A DNA stretch of 64,000 bases, taken from assembly GCF_000582785.1 (NCBI RefSeq), contig NZ_HG931174.1:134899-198898 (forward strand), in the 5' to 3' direction. The stretch comes from Candidatus Blastococcus massiliensis AP3. Lineage in GTDB: Bacteria > Actinomycetota > Actinomycetes > Mycobacteriales > Geodermatophilaceae. Shown piece after piece: positions 61,255 through 64,000 of this stretch (positions within the stretch are counted from its first letter, which is position 1; the number at the start of each line of letters is the position of its first letter). Made by a program: the position numbers and the translations under genes. The notes under the pieces are model-generated. The model saw only the letters and a program-made list of their open reading frames with translations, searched no databases and had not been told where the DNA came from.

Positions 61255-62501
61255 CGGACGACCTCCGGGGCCTCAGCGGCGCGGGACGAGCCGGTGCGTG
61301 AGGTGCTGCCGACCGGGGCGGGGCGCACGGCCCGGGCCGTCGGATGGTCGGCGCGGCTGCGCTCCCGCTGCGCGGCCAGCTCGGCTGCCCGCGCCTCGCG
61401 CGCCGCGCGACGGGCGCGCGGGCTCAGCACCACGACCAGGCCGACGACCAGCAGCACGGCGATGGCGACCAGCAGCTCCGCCGTTCCCCCGGTGATCGAC
61501 AGGGCGACCGCGCCGAAGGACAGCAGGGACGCCCAGAAGTACATGACCAGGACCGCACGGCGGTGCGAGTGCCCGATGGACAGCAACCGGTGGTGCAGAT
61601 GCATCTTGTCGGGGGCGAACGGCGAGCGGCCGCGCCGGGTGCGCCGGACCACGGCCATGACCAGGTCGATGAACGGGATGAACAGCACGGCGACCGGTAC
61701 GAGCAGGGGCAGGGTGAGGGGCAGCAAGGTGGCTGCCGAGTCGAACGACTGAGGGTCCACTCCCCCGGTCGCCGTCACGGCGGCCGCGGACAGCATCAGG
61801 CCCACCAGCATCGAGCCCGAGTCGCCCATGAAGATGCGCGCCGGGCTGAAGTTGTGCGGCAGGAAGCCCAGGCACGCGCCGGCCAGCACCGCGGTGATCA
61901 GCGCCGGTGCGCTGGCGACGTCGTCGTAGCCGACCAGTCCCAGGTGGTAGCTGTAGGCGAAGAAGGCCAGGGCAGCGATGGCCGAGACGCCGGCCGCCAG
62001 TCCGTCCAGCCCGTCGATGAAGTTCAGCGCGTTGACCACCAGGACGGTCAGCAGGATGGTCAGCGGGACCCCGACGTCGGGCCCCAGGGAGATCGTGCCG
62101 ATGTCGGCGACCGGCAGGAAGAGGAAGGACAGCTGGACGCCGAGCAGCACCATCACGCCCGCGGCCGCGATCTGGCCGGTGAGCTTGGTCAGGGCGTCGA
62201 GGCCCCACTTGTCGTCCAGCACGCCCAGCGCGCAGATCAGCCCGCCGGCCACCAGGACGGCGTAGGTCTGGGAGTCGTCGAACGTGCGCTGCAGCGCCGG
62301 CAGCCGGGTGGCGACGAGCACCGCCGTGGCCACGCCGAGGTACATCGCGACGCCCCCGCCGCGCGGCGTCGGGATGGCGTGCACGTCGCGCTCGCGCGGA
62401 GCGGCCATCATCCCGGACCGCACGGCGACCATCCGCACCACCGGGGTGGTCAGGAAGGTGACCAGCGCGGCGGTGAGGAGGACGACGGCGTACTCGCGCA
62501 T
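61251..62501 (-). CDS. wecA: Undecaprenyl/decaprenyl-phosphate GlcNAc-1-phosphate transferase (WecA/Rfe)
   Basis: A 416-aa enzyme with about 11 helices that transfers GlcNAc-1-P from UDP-GlcNAc to a polyprenyl phosphate, starting arabinogalactan linker or other wall-glycan synthesis. Motifs: IPTPRGGGVAMYLG, GVLDDKWGLDALTKLTGQ, NALNFIDGLDGLAAG, FMGDSGSMLVG and the HLHHRLLSIGHSHRR loop. A hydrophilic C-terminal tail of about 50 residues follows. ATG 62501 is used, since 12 residues upstream lack hydrophobic character. Confidence 0.95.
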   Translation of the reverse strand: MREYAVVLLTAALVTFLTTPVVRMVAVRSGMMAAPRERDVHAIPTPRGGGVAMYLGVATAVLVATRLPALQRTFDDSQTYAVLVAGGLICALGVLDDKWGLDALTKLTGQIAAAGVMVLLGVQLSFLFLPVADIGTISLGPDVGVPLTILLTVLVVNALNFIDGLDGLAAGVSAIAALAFFAYSYHLGLVGYDDVASAPALITAVLAGACLGFLPHNFSPARIFMGDSGSMLVGLMLSAAAVTATGGVDPQSFDSAATLLPLTLPLLVPVAVLFIPFIDLVMAVVRRTRRGRSPFAPDKMHLHHRLLSIGHSHRRAVLVMYFWASLLSFGAVALSITGGTAELLVAIAVLLVVGLVVVLSPRARRAAREARAAELAAQRERSRADHPTARAVRPAPVGSTSRTGSSRAAEAPEVVR

Positions 62502-62669
62502 CGGCTCAGCCGGCGTGCATCGGCTCGGGTCGTGCACCGAGCATGGGCGTGCTCATCCCGGCCGCCCTCCCGAACCTCGTCGTCGCCCGCGACGCCCGGT
62601 GGGGCGGCGCGGCGGTCGTCCCACGGTAGCGCGACGCCCCCGCGTCGCCCCGCGCTGGCGGCTGCGTCG

Positions 62670-63329
62670 TCAGTCGGTGATGTCCGGCACGGCGTCGCGG
62701 AGCCGGTCGACGGGGATCGCACCGACGCGCAGGACCCGGGGCGTGGAGCCGGTGCAGTCGACGATGGTGCTCGGCGCGGAGTCCGTGCGCGGTCCGCCGT
62801 CGAGGACGACGGCGGCGTGCTCGCCCAGCTGGTCCGCGGCTTCCTGCGCGGTGGTGCCGGCCGGCCGGCCGGAGCGGTTGGCGCTGGAGACCGCGAGCGG
62901 GCCGGTCCGGCGAAGCAGGTCCCGGGTCAGCTCGTCGTCGGGCAGCCGGACGGCGACGGTGCCCTCCGCGTCACCCAGGTCCCAGGCCAGCGACGGCGCG
63001 TGCTCGACGACGAGGGTCAGGCCGCCGGGCCAGAACGCCTGCGCCAGTGCCATGGCCGCGGGTGGCGTCTCCAGTACCAGTCCGGCCAGCGTCGACGCCT
63101 CGCCGATGAGCACGGGCACCGGCATGCCGCGGCCACGGTTCTTCGCGGCGAGCAGCGCGGTGACCGCCGCCGGGTCGAACGCGTCGGCCGCGACGCCGTA
63201 GACCGTGTCCGTGGGCAGCAGGACGAGCCGGCCGGCAGCCAGGGCCGCTGCCGCGGCGTCCAGGCCGGCGGTGCGTCCCTCGGGATCGGTGCAGTCGTAC
63301 GTCTCGGCCACGGGGAGGAAGTCTGTCAT
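62670..63329 (-). CDS. tsaC: L-threonylcarbamoyladenylate synthase (TsaC/Sua5 type)
   Basis: Makes threonylcarbamoyl-AMP from Thr, bicarbonate and ATP for t6A37 in ANN-decoding tRNAs. The protein (219 aa) has the YrdC core: LVLLPTDTVYGVAADAF, KNRGRGMPVPVLI and SSANRSGRPAG. It lacks the Sua5 C-terminal domain. ATG 63329. It lies 168 bp upstream of wecA, same order as in mycobacteria; I see nothing in that gap except a few short inverted repeats. Confidence 0.95.
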   Translation of the reverse strand: MTDFLPVAETYDCTDPEGRTAGLDAAAAALAAGRLVLLPTDTVYGVAADAFDPAAVTALLAAKNRGRGMPVPVLIGEASTLAGLVLETPPAAMALAQAFWPGGLTLVVEHAPSLAWDLGDAEGTVAVRLPDDELTRDLLRRTGPLAVSSANRSGRPAGTTAQEAADQLGEHAAVVLDGGPRTDSAPSTIVDCTGSTPRVLRVGAIPVDRLRDAVPDITD

Positions 63330-63358
63330 CGCCGCCGGCCGCCCCGGCGCCCGGTGCG

Positions 63359-64000
63359 TCAGTCGTCGTCGCCGTCGTCGTCGCCGTTCCCGCGGCCCCC
63401 GTTGCCGTTCCCGCCGCCGTCGTTCCCGCGGCCCTCGTTCCCGCGGCCCTCGTTCCCCCGGCCCTCGTTCCCCCGACCCTCTGGCTCGTCCTCGTCCTCC
63501 TGGACGGGCACCGGGACCGGGACCGGCACCGGGGCCGGCGCGGGAGGCGGCGCGGGCGCGGGGACGGGCGGCACCGCGTAGGACAGGCGGACGACGTCGT
63601 CGGCTGCGAGCGTGCCGACCGGGGTCGCGGCGGTGACGAGCCCCGACTCCACCTCTCCCGTCTCGACCGCGACGAGCTCCACCCGGAGTCCGCGGGCGAT
63701 CAGCTCGGCCTGGACGACCGCCACCGGCCGGCCGACGAGGTCCGCCTCCACCACGTCGATCCCCGTCGGGGTGCTCGTGCTGCCCGGCTCGCGGGCCTCC
63801 GACGTCGACTCCCCCGTGAGCTGGGCGACGAGGCCGACGGCCGCGGCGACGAGCAGTGCCGCCAGGACGACGGCGACCGGCAGCGTCCACCTCCGGCGGC
63901 GCAGGCCAGCGGCCGGCGTGACGGCGGGCGGCGTGGCGGCGGCCGGCGCGAGGGCGGTCGGGCGGGCCGAGGGGACGGCGGGGGAGAACGGCGGTGGGTG
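63359..64000 (-). CDS. PASTA-domain Ser/Thr protein kinase, C-terminal part
   Basis: Only the last 213 residues are present; the start lies beyond the right edge. The visible order is a Pro/Ala juxtamembrane stretch, RRRRW, one transmembrane helix (LPVAVVLAALLVAAAVGLVA), a Ser/Thr linker, one PASTA domain (VVEADLVGRPVAVVQAEL ... ADDVVRLSYAVP), a Pro/Val/Ala-rich segment, QEDEDEPE, four GRGNE units and an acidic end. That layout fits a PknB-like kinase, but no kinase domain is in the window, so the call rests on the PASTA-TM pattern. Confidence 0.7.
   Translation of the reverse strand, partial: HPPPFSPAVPSARPTALAPAAATPPAVTPAAGLRRRRWTLPVAVVLAALLVAAAVGLVAQLTGESTSEAREPGSTSTPTGIDVVEADLVGRPVAVVQAELIARGLRVELVAVETGEVESGLVTAATPVGTLAADDVVRLSYAVPPVPAPAPPPAPAPVPVPVPVPVQEDEDEPEGRGNEGRGNEGRGNEGRGNDGGGNGNGGRGNGDDDGDDD
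63421..63480. repeat. 15-bp tandem repeat, four copies
   Basis: Four back-to-back 15-mers of the form CGTTCCC(G/C)CGGCCCT, the last with one change (CCGACCCT). They encode the GRGNE units of the kinase tail. Slippage would change the number of units without shifting frame. Confidence 0.9.

Overview
The window is 64 kb of very GC-rich DNA with strongly G/C-biased third codon positions. It encodes a complete GlgE alpha-glucan pathway, an actinobacterial F1Fo-ATPase locus, NucS mismatch repair, a mycobacterial-type MurA and a DivIVA-like protein. The order tsaC - wecA - Rv1303-like - atpBEFHAGD...C - DUF2550 / pduO / murA matches the order I know from Mycobacterium tuberculosis. Together with the ethylmalonyl-CoA genes and a tiny RGCVC-type cysteine protein, this suggests a Geodermatophilaceae-like actinomycete (Blastococcus, Geodermatophilus or Modestobacter type). 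The family-level placement is inference. I see ordinary chromosomal sequence: no insertion sequence, prophage, CRISPR array, tRNA or rRNA.

Layout. 0-4 kb: mnmA (cut by the left edge), cysteine desulfurase and an MFS exporter in one overlapping minus-strand operon, then a small membrane protein. 4-6 kb: a NarL-type two-component pair. 6-11 kb: etfBA, a Cds1-like PLP enzyme, a Cys-rich miniprotein, an enoyl-CoA hydratase and an ABC ATPase. 11-26 kb: glycogen and trehalose metabolism (glgX, glgP, glgE, treS, mak, glgB) with an alpha/beta hydrolase and an FHA protein between glgX and glgP. 26-35 kb: zinc metallopeptidase, CnoX-like thioredoxin, penicillin-acylase-type Ntn hydrolase, VOC protein, MarR regulator, NlpC/P60 hydrolase and an FAD amine-oxidase/desaturase-like enzyme. 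35-50 kb: a small anchored protein with an HTTM membrane protein, then meaB, thiolase, methylmalonyl-CoA epimerase, crotonyl-CoA carboxylase/reductase, DivIVA-like, class F sortase, a tandem-duplicated hydroxyacyl-CoA dehydrogenase, nucS, a lipoprotein, a GT87 mannosyltransferase and ethylmalonyl-CoA mutase. 50-64 kb: murA, pduO, the ATP synthase locus, wecA, tsaC and the C-terminus of a PASTA Ser/Thr kinase.

How the parts work together. GlgP and GlgX degrade glycogen. TreS and Mak turn trehalose into maltose-1-phosphate, which GlgE polymerises and GlgB branches. Thiolase, the dehydrogenase, Ccr, the epimerase, Ecm, the MeaB chaperone and the PduO adenosyltransferase cover acetyl-CoA condensation, reductive carboxylation and B12-dependent mutase steps of the ethylmalonyl-CoA pathway. 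Mesaconyl-CoA hydratase and the lyases are not in the window. EtfAB and the enoyl-CoA hydratase add fatty-acid or amino-acid oxidation.

Most notable points: (1) the atp operon is split, with atpD followed by a strong hairpin, a 64-aa orphan ORF and a 64-bp repeat before atpC, which appears to have its own promoter; (2) murA and pduO diverge from a 22-bp gap in which one 10-bp palindrome supplies both -10 elements with identical 6-nt spacers to both start codons; (3) many genes have a TANNNT box 6-8 nt before the start codon, as expected for leaderless mRNAs; (4) GlgB carries a histone-H1-like Lys/Ala/Pro tail; (5) the N-terminal half of the duplicated dehydrogenase has lost catalytic Glu and Asn; (6) the class F sortase probably starts at a CTG overlapping the previous stop codon.
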